Of a DNA stretch of 64,000 nt, positions 27,604 to 36,296 are shown in pieces. Numbering within the stretch: position 1 is the first letter of the stretch; each line of letters begins with the position of its first letter. The translations under genes were made by a program, and so were the position numbers. The DNA comes from an uncultured Eubacteriales bacterium. Its GTDB lineage: Bacteria; Bacillota; Clostridia; Oscillospirales; CAG-272. The stretch is taken from positions 20,371 through 84,370 of the forward strand of contig CAKSDP010000006.1 of assembly GCA_934446065.1 (NCBI GenBank). The letters run 5' to 3'. The notes under the pieces are model-generated. The model was given only the letters and a program-made list of their open reading frames with translations. It made no database searches and was not told the origin of the DNA.

Positions 27604-29835
27604 ATGGCGAAAAAGAAGAAAACGACAACATCGGCGATAGTTGAGGCGGAAATTGAAAATCAGCCGATAACGGATACAATTGAGAAAAACTATATGCCGT
27701 ATGCGATGAGCGTTATGGTGTCGCGCGCAATACCGGAGATCGACGGTTTCAAGCCGTCGCACCGTAAGCTCCTTTATACGATGTACAAAATGGGGCTGAT
27801 GACGGGACCGCGTACCAAGAGTGCGAACGTTGTCGGTCAGACGATGAAGCTCAATCCTCACGGCGACGCGGCGATCTACGATACGATGGTGCGCCTTACG
27901 CGCGGCAACGAGACGCTGCTTCATCCGTTTGTAGATTCCAAGGGAAGCTTCGGCAAGCATTACAGCACCGATATGGCGTGCGCCGCCCCCCGTTATACCG
28001 AGGTAAAGCTCGACTCCTTCTGCGGTGAGATATTCCGCGGGATCGACAAGGACGCGGTCGATATGGTGCCGAACTACGACAACACCATGACCGAGCCGAC
28101 GCTGCTTCCCACATCATTCCCGAATATTCTTGTATCACCGAACGTCGGTATTGCGGTAGGTATCGCATCGAAAATCTGCTCGTTCAATCTCGGCGAGGTC
28201 TGCGATGGAACGATAAGACTCCTCCGACACCCGAATCTCACCGCAGAGAAGATGCTCGATTACATCAAGGCTCCAGATTTTGCCGGCGGCGGCTACCTCG
28301 TCTACGACCGCGAGAAGCTTCTCTCCGTGTACAAAACCGGAAAGGGAAATATCACGCTTCGCGCAAGATACAGCTACGATCGCGACAACAACTGTATCGA
28401 TATACTTCAGATACCGTATTCCACTTCGATCGAGAAGATCATGTCACGCGTGACGGAGCTTGTCCGCGACGGCAAGCTGCGTGAGATTACCGATTTCCGC
28501 GACGAGATCGACCTCTCCGGCTTCAAGCTTACATTCGACCTGCGCAGCGGAGTCGATCCGGATGCCCTGATGGCGAAGCTCTACAAGCTCACCCCGCTCG
28601 AGGACGATTTTTCCTGCAACTTCAACCTGCTTATCGACGGCTCGCCCCGCCTGCTCGGCATCATTGACATACTGCGCGAGTGGATCAGATTCAGAGTGGG
28701 ATGTATCCGCCGTGAGCTGACGTTCGACCTCGCAAAGAAAAAGGACAAGCTTCATCTCCTTCGCGGACTCGGCAAGATTCTTCTTGATATTGACAAAGCG
28801 ATAAAGATAATCCGCGAGACCGAGCGCGAAGCCGACGTTGTTCCGCGCCTGATGGACGGATTCCGGATCGATCAGATACAGGCTGAATACATCGCGGAGA
28901 TCAAGCTGCGCCACCTCAACCGCGAGTACATCATAAACAAAATCAAGGAGATCGAGTCTCTCCAAAAAGAGATAACAGACCTCGAGGAGACGATCGGCGA
29001 CGAGCTGCGGATCAAGGAGCTGATCATATCGCAGCTTCAGGAGATCAAGAAAAAATACGCAACCCCGCGCAAAACAATGTTTATTGATCCTGCCGATATA
29101 ACCGAGGCTCCCGATGAGGAAGAGGAAGAGAATTACGAGTGCCGCATAATCCTAACTGAGCACGGCTACTTCAAGAAGATCACAATGCAGTCGCTCAAGC
29201 GGAGCGAGGATCACCGCTTCAAGGAGGGTGATTCGATACGCAACTCCTACGATACCGACAACCGCGCGGAGCTTATGATATTTTCCGACAGATGCCAGTG
29301 CTACAAGGCAAAAGCATCCGATTTTGAGCCGCAGAAGGCGTCCGTACTCGGAGAATATCTCCCCGCAAAAATGGGATTTGACGACGGCGAGCGCGCGATA
29401 ATGCTGCACGCATATTCCGAAATATCGGACAGCGATCACGTCATATTCATCTTCGAGAACGGAAAGGGCGTTCGCGTACCGCTGTCGGCGTATCTGACAA
29501 AGGGCACAAGGCGCAAACTCACCGGAGCATATTCCGATGCGTCGCCGATCGTCGCCGTGATCTACGAGCGCGAACCGACCGATCTTCTCATCTATTCAAG
29601 CGAGGGAAGAGCGATACTTATAAAGTCTGAGCTTATCCCCATAAAGACAACGCGCACCGCAGCGGGCGTGCAACTAATAAATCTCAAGAGCGGACAAAAG
29701 GTCGAGCACGTCTACATCGGCGATATGATCGCGGGTGTCGGCGACACATCAAAGTGCCGCAAGCATAAGATCCCTGCCACAGGCGCCGCCTTCACTCCCG
29801 GAGACGGCGGTCAGCTCGGCATGATCGTAGAATAA
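27604..29835 (+). CDS. parC: Type IIA DNA topoisomerase subunit A (ParC/GyrA family)
   Basis: This 743-residue breakage-reunion subunit contains YAMSVMVSRAIPEIDGFKPS, the DNA-gate region and the catalytic Tyr in CAAPRYTEVKL, followed by a coiled-coil arm and a shortened C-terminal beta-propeller-like domain. With its ATPase partner (ParE/GyrB) it would decatenate or relax DNA. No partner gene adjoins it, so assignment to topoisomerase IV rather than gyrase is tentative; it lacks a clear GyrA-box. GGAG precedes the ATG. Confidence 0.88.
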   Translation: MAKKKKTTTSAIVEAEIENQPITDTIEKNYMPYAMSVMVSRAIPEIDGFKPSHRKLLYTMYKMGLMTGPRTKSANVVGQTMKLNPHGDAAIYDTMVRLTRGNETLLHPFVDSKGSFGKHYSTDMACAAPRYTEVKLDSFCGEIFRGIDKDAVDMVPNYDNTMTEPTLLPTSFPNILVSPNVGIAVGIASKICSFNLGEVCDGTIRLLRHPNLTAEKMLDYIKAPDFAGGGYLVYDREKLLSVYKTGKGNITLRARYSYDRDNNCIDILQIPYSTSIEKIMSRVTELVRDGKLREITDFRDEIDLSGFKLTFDLRSGVDPDALMAKLYKLTPLEDDFSCNFNLLIDGSPRLLGIIDILREWIRFRVGCIRRELTFDLAKKKDKLHLLRGLGKILLDIDKAIKIIRETEREADVVPRLMDGFRIDQIQAEYIAEIKLRHLNREYIINKIKEIESLQKEITDLEETIGDELRIKELIISQLQEIKKKYATPRKTMFIDPADITEAPDEEEEENYECRIILTEHGYFKKITMQSLKRSEDHRFKEGDSIRNSYDTDNRAELMIFSDRCQCYKAKASDFEPQKASVLGEYLPAKMGFDDGERAIMLHAYSEISDSDHVIFIFENGKGVRVPLSAYLTKGTRRKLTGAYSDASPIVAVIYEREPTDLLIYSSEGRAILIKSELIPIKTTRTAAGVQLINLKSGQKVEHVYIGDMIAGVGDTSKCRKHKIPATGAAFTPGDGGQLGMIVE

Positions 29836-29880
29836 ACCGGCAATGTCCGGATTTTTCAAAGGAAAAAGGAACTACCTAAA

Positions 29881-30480
29881 ATGAAAAACGAAAAGAAACT
29901 GAGAGTAATTGCAGCAGTGTGCGCGATAGTTGTCAGCAGCGCCGTAACCGTCTATGCCGCATACGACAGTTCAAAGGATCCCGTAGTCTCGCTCAGCTAC
30001 CTGACCGAGGTATTCAAGCCGAGCGTCAAGAGCGATCTGAAGTCCGAGCTTTCCGGAGACGTCAAAAATCAGGTCGCCTCCGCAAAAAACGATCTTTCGG
30101 GCGAGATTTCACAGATGAAAAATTCGATCTCGGATGAGCTTTATTCAAAGCTGTCTGATGATTACGCCGCAACGATCGCCGCTCTGCAGCGTCAGGTTGA
30201 CGCGCTGTCCAACGTCTACGCCGAAGTTGCAATGCAGAAGAACGCAAGACTCACCGCAGATGCGGCGTCTGAGATCGTCGTGCTTTCAGGCTCCGTTACA
30301 GTCCGCTGCAGCGATCCCGATTCCGGCATCATCGACTGCACCGACGGCGTGATCCTGTATGACGGTCAGAGCGTTCCCGCAAATCACAAGCTGCTCGTGC
30401 CGCAGAACGGTGACGGACGCGGAGTTACGGCTTCCACCGCCGTAACTCTCCTTGTAAGAGGAGGCTACACCCTTGGCTGA
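29881..30480 (+). CDS. Secreted or membrane-anchored coiled-coil protein of unknown function
   Basis: I do not recognise a named family. The 199-residue product has an N-terminal signal or anchor (KKLRVIAAVCAIVVSSAVTV), a region of about 80 residues with coiled-coil character (alternating Lys/Glu/Ser with Leu/Val), then a small beta-rich C-terminal domain (SEIVVLSGSVTVRC, VILYDGQSVPANHKLLVPQN). Its stop overlaps the TTG of the SpoIID-like gene by eight bases, implying a joint role at the cell envelope. It is preceded by AAAGGAAAAAGGA. Confidence 0.75.
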   Translation: MKNEKKLRVIAAVCAIVVSSAVTVYAAYDSSKDPVVSLSYLTEVFKPSVKSDLKSELSGDVKNQVASAKNDLSGEISQMKNSISDELYSKLSDDYAATIAALQRQVDALSNVYAEVAMQKNARLTADAASEIVVLSGSVTVRCSDPDSGIIDCTDGVILYDGQSVPANHKLLVPQNGDGRGVTASTAVTLLVRGGYTLG

Positions 30481-32284
30481 GAAACACAGAGACAGGACTG
30501 AGCGGACGAGACGCGTCGTCTGCCTCATCCTTGTAATACTCATGGTGCTCGGGTGTGCTTCTTATACCGTGATGTTCCTCATAGCAGGTGCAGTCTCCGC
30601 TTCGGCGGCTGACAACAACCCGCTCATGAGTATCGGAATAGCATACGGCGACAGCGCCGCCTCGAGCTTCCGTACATACTCCGATTCCGGTCATCTCGTG
30701 CTTGCACAGAATCCGGACGGCGCAAGGGAAAGCCTTGCGATATGGGAGCTTTCCGACAAAACTCTCATTACGGTTCCGCATAAAGAGCTCAACAGCTTTT
30801 CCGGCATGAGCTTTGCGGGCAACCGCGTCGAGCTTTCGAGCAAATTCAGCTCCATCTCCGATGCAAAAGCAATGATGTCGCGCCTTTCCGGCGTATGCTC
30901 TCAGAACGGATGGTACACCATCCCCGCATACATTGACGGATATTTTCGCGTGCGCGTCGGTACGTTCCGCACGTATTCGGCAGCGGAGAGTGCCGCCGCA
31001 ACGATCAGATCGTCCGTCGGCGAGGACGCATATGCGCTTACCATCTCCGATACGGAAGTCTCTATTCTCTCCGAGGACGGCTCCACAAAATTTGAATTTG
31101 ACGGACGGGGCGCGACAAACGTCGGGCTGACCCCGCTCGGCAGCAGCTACATCCGCACCGACGCGGGCTACAATTATCGCGGAAGCCTTATGCTGCGCCG
31201 TGACGGATCGGTCCTCACCGTTATAAACATACTTGAGCTTGAGGCGTATATCGAGGGCGTTCTGCCTTATGAGATCAGCAACTCATGGCCTGCGGAATCG
31301 CAGAAAGCGTTCGCCATAGCCGCACGCTCCTACGCGATCGGCAATCGCGGCAAGCACTATAAGTCATACGGCTTTGACCTCTGTTGTACGACCAACTGTC
31401 AGGTCTACCGCGGACACGGCAGCGTAAACGATGCCGTAAGATCCGCCGTCGCGGCAACTGCCGGTCAGGTGCTCAGCTATAACGGACGTGCAGTTTCGCT
31501 TTTTTATTCCTCGAGTACCGGCGGATGCACCGTCAGCGCCGAGGACTGTTGGGGCGGCACAGGCGCACCGTACCTGACTGCCGTACAGACTCCGTGGGAG
31601 AGATATACCGAATACTCCAACGGTGTGTGGGCAACGGAGGTAACACCCGCTGAGCTTTGCACATATCTTAGGAATAAAGGATATACGACCCTCTCCGGCG
31701 AGATCTCGAACGTCAGCGTCACGTCCCTCGCCAAGGATTCGTCGTATGTGAAATCAATCACGTTTACCGATACATATGGAAACAGCGTCACCGTTACCAA
31801 TACCGATAAAGTAAGAACAACACTCGGCGCATACGTAAAAAGTGCGAATTTTACGGTCGCACGCGGGAAGAATAACTACGTGGTGCAGATCGTAACGCCG
31901 AATACCGAGCGAATCCCATATAATTCGTTCAATCCCGGATCGTTCAACCTCATGACCGCATCCGGTCAGATATCGTCCGGCGGTGCTGCTGCACGCGTCA
32001 TCTCCGGTTCCGGTATGTCGGATCTCAGCTGCAGCGCGTATATCATTACCGCTGACGGCGGATCGAGCGACGTTGTGAACGGATATAAGGTTTCGTATGA
32101 GGATCGCTCGTACACGGCGTCCTCCTCCCAGAATTTCGTATTTGCCGGAAAAGGTTGGGGACACGGCGTAGGTCTGAGCCAGTGGGGCGCACATGATCTC
32201 GCCAACTTCGGATACAGCTATAAGGATATCCTCAATATGTATACTCCGAATCTTACGATAACGTATGTATCATCGGTTACCTGA
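30473..32284 (+). CDS. SpoIID/LytB domain protein with SPOR-like domain
   Basis: This 603-residue protein has one N-terminal membrane segment (VVCLILVILMVLGCASYTVM), a SPOR-like stretch around residues 105-175 (YIDGYFRVRVGTFRTYSAAE) and a SpoIID domain after it. The SpoIID domain shows LELEAYIEGVLPYEI, SWPAESQKAFAIAARSYAI, SLFYSSSTGGCT and near the C-terminus GKGWGHGVGLSQWGA. SpoIID is a lytic transglycosylase acting on denuded glycan during engulfment; SPOR domains bind denuded glycans, so the pairing makes sense. TTG start 30473 has AGAGGAGG eight bases upstream. It is longer than Bacillus SpoIID, so it may be a vegetative relative. Confidence 0.9.
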   Translation: MAEKHRDRTERTRRVVCLILVILMVLGCASYTVMFLIAGAVSASAADNNPLMSIGIAYGDSAASSFRTYSDSGHLVLAQNPDGARESLAIWELSDKTLITVPHKELNSFSGMSFAGNRVELSSKFSSISDAKAMMSRLSGVCSQNGWYTIPAYIDGYFRVRVGTFRTYSAAESAAATIRSSVGEDAYALTISDTEVSILSEDGSTKFEFDGRGATNVGLTPLGSSYIRTDAGYNYRGSLMLRRDGSVLTVINILELEAYIEGVLPYEISNSWPAESQKAFAIAARSYAIGNRGKHYKSYGFDLCCTTNCQVYRGHGSVNDAVRSAVAATAGQVLSYNGRAVSLFYSSSTGGCTVSAEDCWGGTGAPYLTAVQTPWERYTEYSNGVWATEVTPAELCTYLRNKGYTTLSGEISNVSVTSLAKDSSYVKSITFTDTYGNSVTVTNTDKVRTTLGAYVKSANFTVARGKNNYVVQIVTPNTERIPYNSFNPGSFNLMTASGQISSGGAAARVISGSGMSDLSCSAYIITADGGSSDVVNGYKVSYEDRSYTASSSQNFVFAGKGWGHGVGLSQWGAHDLANFGYSYKDILNMYTPNLTITYVSSVT

Positions 32285-32297
32285 CACGGAGGTCATC

Positions 32298-33557
32298 TTG
32301 CAGAATCCACATACAAAAAACAGACTTACGTACAAAAGTACGCTTTACGCCTGCTATCTCGGATACATCACGCAGGCGATAGTCGTAAATCTCACCCCGC
32401 TTTTCTTCGTTATTTTCAAGGACAGCTTCGGTCTTACAAACGGGCAGATGGGTACGGTCGTGCTTGTGCTGTTCGCAGTTCAGCTTGCAGTTGACCTCGC
32501 CTCGGTCTGGTTTGTCGATCGCGTCGGCTACAAAAGATGCGCCGTCACCGCGCATATATTTGCCGGTGCAGGGCTTATCCTCCTCGGTATACTCCCGAGG
32601 ATCATGAGCAACAGCTACGCCGGGATCATGGTGTCGATCGTGGTCTCATCAGTCGGCGCAGGACTCATCGAGGTGCTTATCAGCCCGATCGTCGATCTGC
32701 TTCCGGCAGAATCGAAGGCATCGGCGATGAGCCTTCTTCACGCATTCTACTGTTGGGGACAGGTCGCGGTCGTCGCCGTATCAACACTTGTCTTGACCGT
32801 GATCGGACACGGTAAGTGGTACATCCTCCCCATCCTCTGGGCGATCGTTCCCCTTGGCAATTCCGTGTTCTTCAAATTTGTGCCGATTCCCGATCCCGTT
32901 CCCGAGGAGGAGGGCGGCAGTCTCGGCAAACTTGTGCTCACGAAAACGTTCATGCTGTCGGCGTATCTCATGCTTGCCGCAGCAATGTCCGAGGTCTCGA
33001 TGTCGCAGTGGGCATCGTACTTCGCTGAGCGCGGTCTCGGTATACCGAAGGTCATGGGCGATCTTCTCGGACCGTGCCTTTTCGCTGTCTGTATGGGTAC
33101 CGGACGTACTCTCTACGGTATATTCGGCGCGAAACTGAAGCTCGCGCGTGCGCTTACATCATGCGCGCTGATCTGTACGGTCGGCTATCTTCTCGCTTCT
33201 CTCGTACCGAATCCGGCAGTCTCTCTCGCAGGCTGTGCACTCATCGGACTCGGCGTCAGCCTCATGTGGCCCGGTACGCTCAGCTTTGCTTCGGCAGCTA
33301 TTCCCGGAGGAGGCACAAAGCTGTTTTCGCTGCTCGCCCTCTCGGGTGACATCGGCTGTTCACTCGGACCGTGGCTTACGGGTATTATCTCTGATGCCGC
33401 AACATCATCGGGACTTGCCGATCAAATGGCGGGCATATTCGGCATCGGGGTCGAGCAGGCGGCACTTAAAATCGGGCTATTGCTTATCGTAGTATTCCCG
33501 ATCACCGCTGTGATCGCAGTCAGACTTCTCTCAAAGCACACAAAGGAACAGCACTGA
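32298..33557 (+). CDS. Major facilitator superfamily transporter
   Basis: This 419-residue protein has about twelve membrane helices and an MFS-type loop 2-3 (WFVDRVGYKRC). TTG 32298, five bases after GGAGG, is the likely start; an earlier ATG lies inside the previous gene without a ribosome site. The substrate cannot be read from the sequence. It belongs to the FucP/MFS-1-like sugar or drug transporters of Clostridia. It follows the SpoIID gene by 13 bases. Confidence 0.85.
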   Translation: MQNPHTKNRLTYKSTLYACYLGYITQAIVVNLTPLFFVIFKDSFGLTNGQMGTVVLVLFAVQLAVDLASVWFVDRVGYKRCAVTAHIFAGAGLILLGILPRIMSNSYAGIMVSIVVSSVGAGLIEVLISPIVDLLPAESKASAMSLLHAFYCWGQVAVVAVSTLVLTVIGHGKWYILPILWAIVPLGNSVFFKFVPIPDPVPEEEGGSLGKLVLTKTFMLSAYLMLAAAMSEVSMSQWASYFAERGLGIPKVMGDLLGPCLFAVCMGTGRTLYGIFGAKLKLARALTSCALICTVGYLLASLVPNPAVSLAGCALIGLGVSLMWPGTLSFASAAIPGGGTKLFSLLALSGDIGCSLGPWLTGIISDAATSSGLADQMAGIFGIGVEQAALKIGLLLIVVFPITAVIAVRLLSKHTKEQH

Positions 33558-33584
33558 TATACTGATTAAAAAGGAGCGTATCAA

Positions 33585-34442
33585 GTGAGTAAAAAAGAAA
33601 GATCATCCGAAAAGAAAAAGAGAAAACCCGGCTCCCTCATCGCGGAAATGCGTGAGCACAAGGTCACCTTCACCGTATATATCATCCTGCGAATGCTTGT
33701 CATCGCGGCAATTGTGATATCGGTCCTGCGCGGCAACTATGAAAACGTTTTTGTCTGCGTCCTCACCCTTGTCCTGCTCCTCATCCCGCAGATAATAGAG
33801 CGCAGCTTCAAGGTGAACCTTCCGGACGTGCTCGAGGTGATAATACTCCTGTTCGTATTCGCCGCCGAAATTCTCGGCGAGCTTCAGTGCTACTATATTA
33901 AGTACCCGTATTGGGATACGATGCTTCATACCATAAACGGATTCATATGCGCTGCGGCGGGCTTTGCCCTTGTGGATGTGCTCAACCGCAACGAGAAGAT
34001 CAAGCTTTCGCTAAGCCCGATCTATATGGCTATCGTCGCGTTCTGCTTCTCGATGACTGTCGGCGTGCTGTGGGAGTTCTTTGAGTTCGGGTGCGACAGA
34101 CTGCTTCTCACCGATATGCAGAAGGACACCGTCGTACAGACAATCTCTTCCACAATGCTCGATCCAACCGGTTCTAACAAAGCCGTGATAATAAGTGATA
34201 TAAACGAGACCACCGTGAACGGGGAAGTGCTCGGCGTCGCCGGATATCTCGATGTCGGTCTTTACGATACGATGAAGGATCTGTTTGTAAACTTCATCGG
34301 CGCGGTCGTGTTCAGCGTGATCGGTTTTATCTACGTTAAAAATCGCGGTAAAAAGAAGAGCATCGCCGCTCTCTTTATCCCGACGCTGAAGGAAGGCGAT
34401 GACGGCGAGAATAACACCTCCGACAGTGACAAAAACGAATAA
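33585..34442 (+). CDS. Polytopic membrane protein, YjdF/DUF2238-like
   Basis: This 285-residue protein has a Lys-rich cytoplasmic N-terminus, about seven hydrophobic segments, and a polar tail. The pair YWDTMLHTINGF and GVLWEFFEFGCDRL resembles the DxxxH and WEFxE signatures of the YjdF/DUF2238 family, whose function is unknown. A polar insert of about 60 residues lies between the last helices. GTG start with GGAG upstream. It is probably the last gene of the preceding (+) run. Confidence 0.7.
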   Translation: MSKKERSSEKKKRKPGSLIAEMREHKVTFTVYIILRMLVIAAIVISVLRGNYENVFVCVLTLVLLLIPQIIERSFKVNLPDVLEVIILLFVFAAEILGELQCYYIKYPYWDTMLHTINGFICAAAGFALVDVLNRNEKIKLSLSPIYMAIVAFCFSMTVGVLWEFFEFGCDRLLLTDMQKDTVVQTISSTMLDPTGSNKAVIISDINETTVNGEVLGVAGYLDVGLYDTMKDLFVNFIGAVVFSVIGFIYVKNRGKKKSIAALFIPTLKEGDDGENNTSDSDKNE

Positions 34443-34449
34443 ACAAAAG

Positions 34450-34489
34450 GGTATGTCTCACACAAACGCGGGACATACCCCATTTTTAT
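34450..34489. terminator. Bidirectional terminator at the end of the spoIIA operon and the membrane-protein gene
   Basis: GGGTATGTC (34450-34458) pairs with GACATACCC (34473-34481), followed by ATTTTT. It overlaps the sigF stop region. Confidence 0.8.
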
Positions 34490-35229
34490 CCGGCTCCTCC
34501 GAGCTTTTCCCTCAGATAGGTGAATATTTTCTTTTCCTCGCGCGATATCTTGACCTGCGTCAATCCCAGCAGCCGCGCAGTCTCCTTCTGTGAGAGATCG
34601 CGGTAATATCTGAGCGTTACAATGCGCCGCCAAAGGGGCGGAAGCGTGGAAAGGCTCTCTCGCAGCGCTATCATCTCAAGCGCCGGGTCGATTGCGTCAT
34701 CGGCGGGAATAGTGTCCCCGAGCGTCAGCTCGCCGTCGCCGCCGATCTCATCTGAAAATGATTGAACGGGGCTTTGCGCCTCAAGCGCCTCTGCCGCCTC
34801 GAGTACGCTTATCCCGCATCGCTCGGCAAGCAGCTCAAGGTTCGGGGCAACGCCAGTCTCCTTTGTGATCGCCTCATTCTCGCGCATGAGCATCGCCGCG
34901 CACCTCTTGAGATTGCGGCTTACCTTGATCGCCCCGTCGTCTCTCAGAAATCGTCGTATCTCGCCGAGGATCAGAGGAACGGCATACGTTGAAAACGCCG
35001 TCCCCCTTTCGAGATCGAATGTGCGCACCGCGCGCAGAAGTCCTATCGATCCTATCTGCACAAGATCCTCAAGCTCTATCCCGCGCCCGATAAATTTCCG
35101 TGCTATCTTGTGCACGAGCGGCGAGTTTGCCTCGATCATGCGTGCGAGTGCCTCACTGTCGCCCGCCTGCACGAGCTTTATTGTCTCAATATTGTTAAGA
35201 TATGCGGGTGCATTTGTGCCTTGGGTCAA
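34486..35229 (-). CDS. sigF: RNA polymerase sporulation sigma factor sigma-F
   Basis: The 247-residue sigma-70 family protein has region 2 (LVHKIARKFIGRGIELEDLV, QIGSIGLLRAVRTFDLERG), region 3 and a region 4 helix-turn-helix (LSQKETARLLGLTQVKISR). Sigma-F is the first forespore-specific sigma. The identity is fixed by its place as the third gene of spoIIAA-spoIIAB-sigF. The gap to spoIIAB is 19 bases. Confidence 0.96.
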   Translation of the reverse strand: MTQGTNAPAYLNNIETIKLVQAGDSEALARMIEANSPLVHKIARKFIGRGIELEDLVQIGSIGLLRAVRTFDLERGTAFSTYAVPLILGEIRRFLRDDGAIKVSRNLKRCAAMLMRENEAITKETGVAPNLELLAERCGISVLEAAEALEAQSPVQSFSDEIGGDGELTLGDTIPADDAIDPALEMIALRESLSTLPPLWRRIVTLRYYRDLSQKETARLLGLTQVKISREEKKIFTYLREKLGGAG

Positions 35230-35248
35230 CTCATCACCCCCGCATCAC

Positions 35249-35734
35249 TCACGCCTGTGCAGCGTCGGGCGCATCCGCTCCGTGAAGTGTCCTGCGTCTG
35301 ATCGGCGACAGGCGTTTCGTCATAACAAGTTTTGTTCCCTTGCCCGGCGTCGACCGAACCGAGAGCGTGTCCATAAAGCTCTCCATGATCGAGAATCCCA
35401 TTCCGCTCCGCTCATCCTCGGGGTCTGTCGTGAAAAGCGGCTCCATAGCAGCCGAAATATCGGGGATCCCGACGCCGCGGTCGCGAATCTCCACGCGGAA
35501 CACGCGATCCGGAAGCTGCTTCATCGTCATATGTATCTCGCCGAGCGTGTTCTTGTACGCGTGAACGATGCAGTTCGTCACTGCCTCGGATACCGCGCAC
35601 TTTACATCGGCAAGCTCCTCCACAGTCGGGTTCATCTGCGACAGGAATATTCCCGCAAACGAACGCGCCGTTCCCTCGTTTGCCGAGAGGGAGGGAAGGG
35701 TTATGGATACTTCGTTCTGTGCCTTGCATTTCAT
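35249..35734 (-). CDS. spoIIAB: Anti-sigma F factor and serine kinase
   Basis: This 161-residue GHKL-fold kinase has an N-box (CAVSEAVTNCIVHAYKN), G1 box (IRDRGVGIPD), G2 box (ERSGMGFSIM) and the GKGTKL end. It holds sigma-F inactive and phosphorylates SpoIIAA. ATG 35734 with AAAGGA is preferred over the in-frame start six codons earlier. It carries about 20 extra residues at the C-terminus relative to Bacillus. Confidence 0.96.
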   Translation of the reverse strand: MKCKAQNEVSITLPSLSANEGTARSFAGIFLSQMNPTVEELADVKCAVSEAVTNCIVHAYKNTLGEIHMTMKQLPDRVFRVEIRDRGVGIPDISAAMEPLFTTDPEDERSGMGFSIMESFMDTLSVRSTPGKGTKLVMTKRLSPIRRRTLHGADAPDAAQA

Positions 35735-35755
35735 TTTTATAGTTCCTTTCACATT

Positions 35756-36082
35756 TCAGTTTTCTTCGATTTTTATGATCCGTCCCGCGCCCGCCGCTTT
35801 TATGATTCTTGAGGCTGACTGTGACGGCTTTTTAACTGTAAATCCGATGCCAAGCTCCGTTGCCTTATTGTATCGCCCGAGTATAAGCCCGAGCCCCGAG
35901 CTATCCATAAAACTTACGCCCGAGAGGTCGAGCGCAAGCGTTGCAGGATGCGCTTTTGCCATCTCCATATCTATCATATAGCGCACATCGCGTGCTGCGT
36001 GGTGATCTATCTCACCGCACACAAATGCCGTCAGACATTCGTTTTCTGCCTTGAATGTAACATCCGCAGTTTTTCTAAGCAT
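35756..36082 (-). CDS. spoIIAA: Anti-anti-sigma factor SpoIIAA
   Basis: This 108-residue STAS-domain protein has the phosphorylated Ser in LSGVSFMDSSGLGLILG. Dephosphorylated by SpoIIE, it releases sigma-F from SpoIIAB. GGAG lies nine bases before the ATG. A sigma-H promoter would be expected upstream, but no clear AGGA...GAAT pair is visible. Confidence 0.95.
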   Translation of the reverse strand: MLRKTADVTFKAENECLTAFVCGEIDHHAARDVRYMIDMEMAKAHPATLALDLSGVSFMDSSGLGLILGRYNKATELGIGFTVKKPSQSASRIIKAAGAGRIIKIEEN

Positions 36083-36215
36083 TTTTACGTCTCCTTTTCG
36101 GTTCTGTCTCTATTTTATCCGAGTGTGTATGTAAATTCTGTCGAAAGGGGGACAGCCGGTAAAAAAACTCAACTTTCGGTATAGCGGCAGCTATTGCCAT
36201 GTTAAGGCCTGCGTG

Positions 36216-36244
36216 TTGACAAAAGTTATAAAAAATGATAGAAT
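36216..36244 (+). promoter_or_regulatory. Sigma-A-type promoter for the leucine-rich-repeat dockerin gene
   Basis: TTGACA (36216-36221), 17 bases, then TAGAAT (36239-36244). The gene starts at 36297. Confidence 0.8.
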
Positions 36245-36296
36245 ATACTCATCGGCTGTCGTAATTGCGCCGTATCGCTTGTATGGGGGTAATTTT

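Noticed and set aside
36083..36215. Sigma-H promoter upstream of spoIIAA
   Set aside because: Expected from Bacillus, but I could not find an AGGA-type -35 with a GAAT-type -10 at proper spacing.
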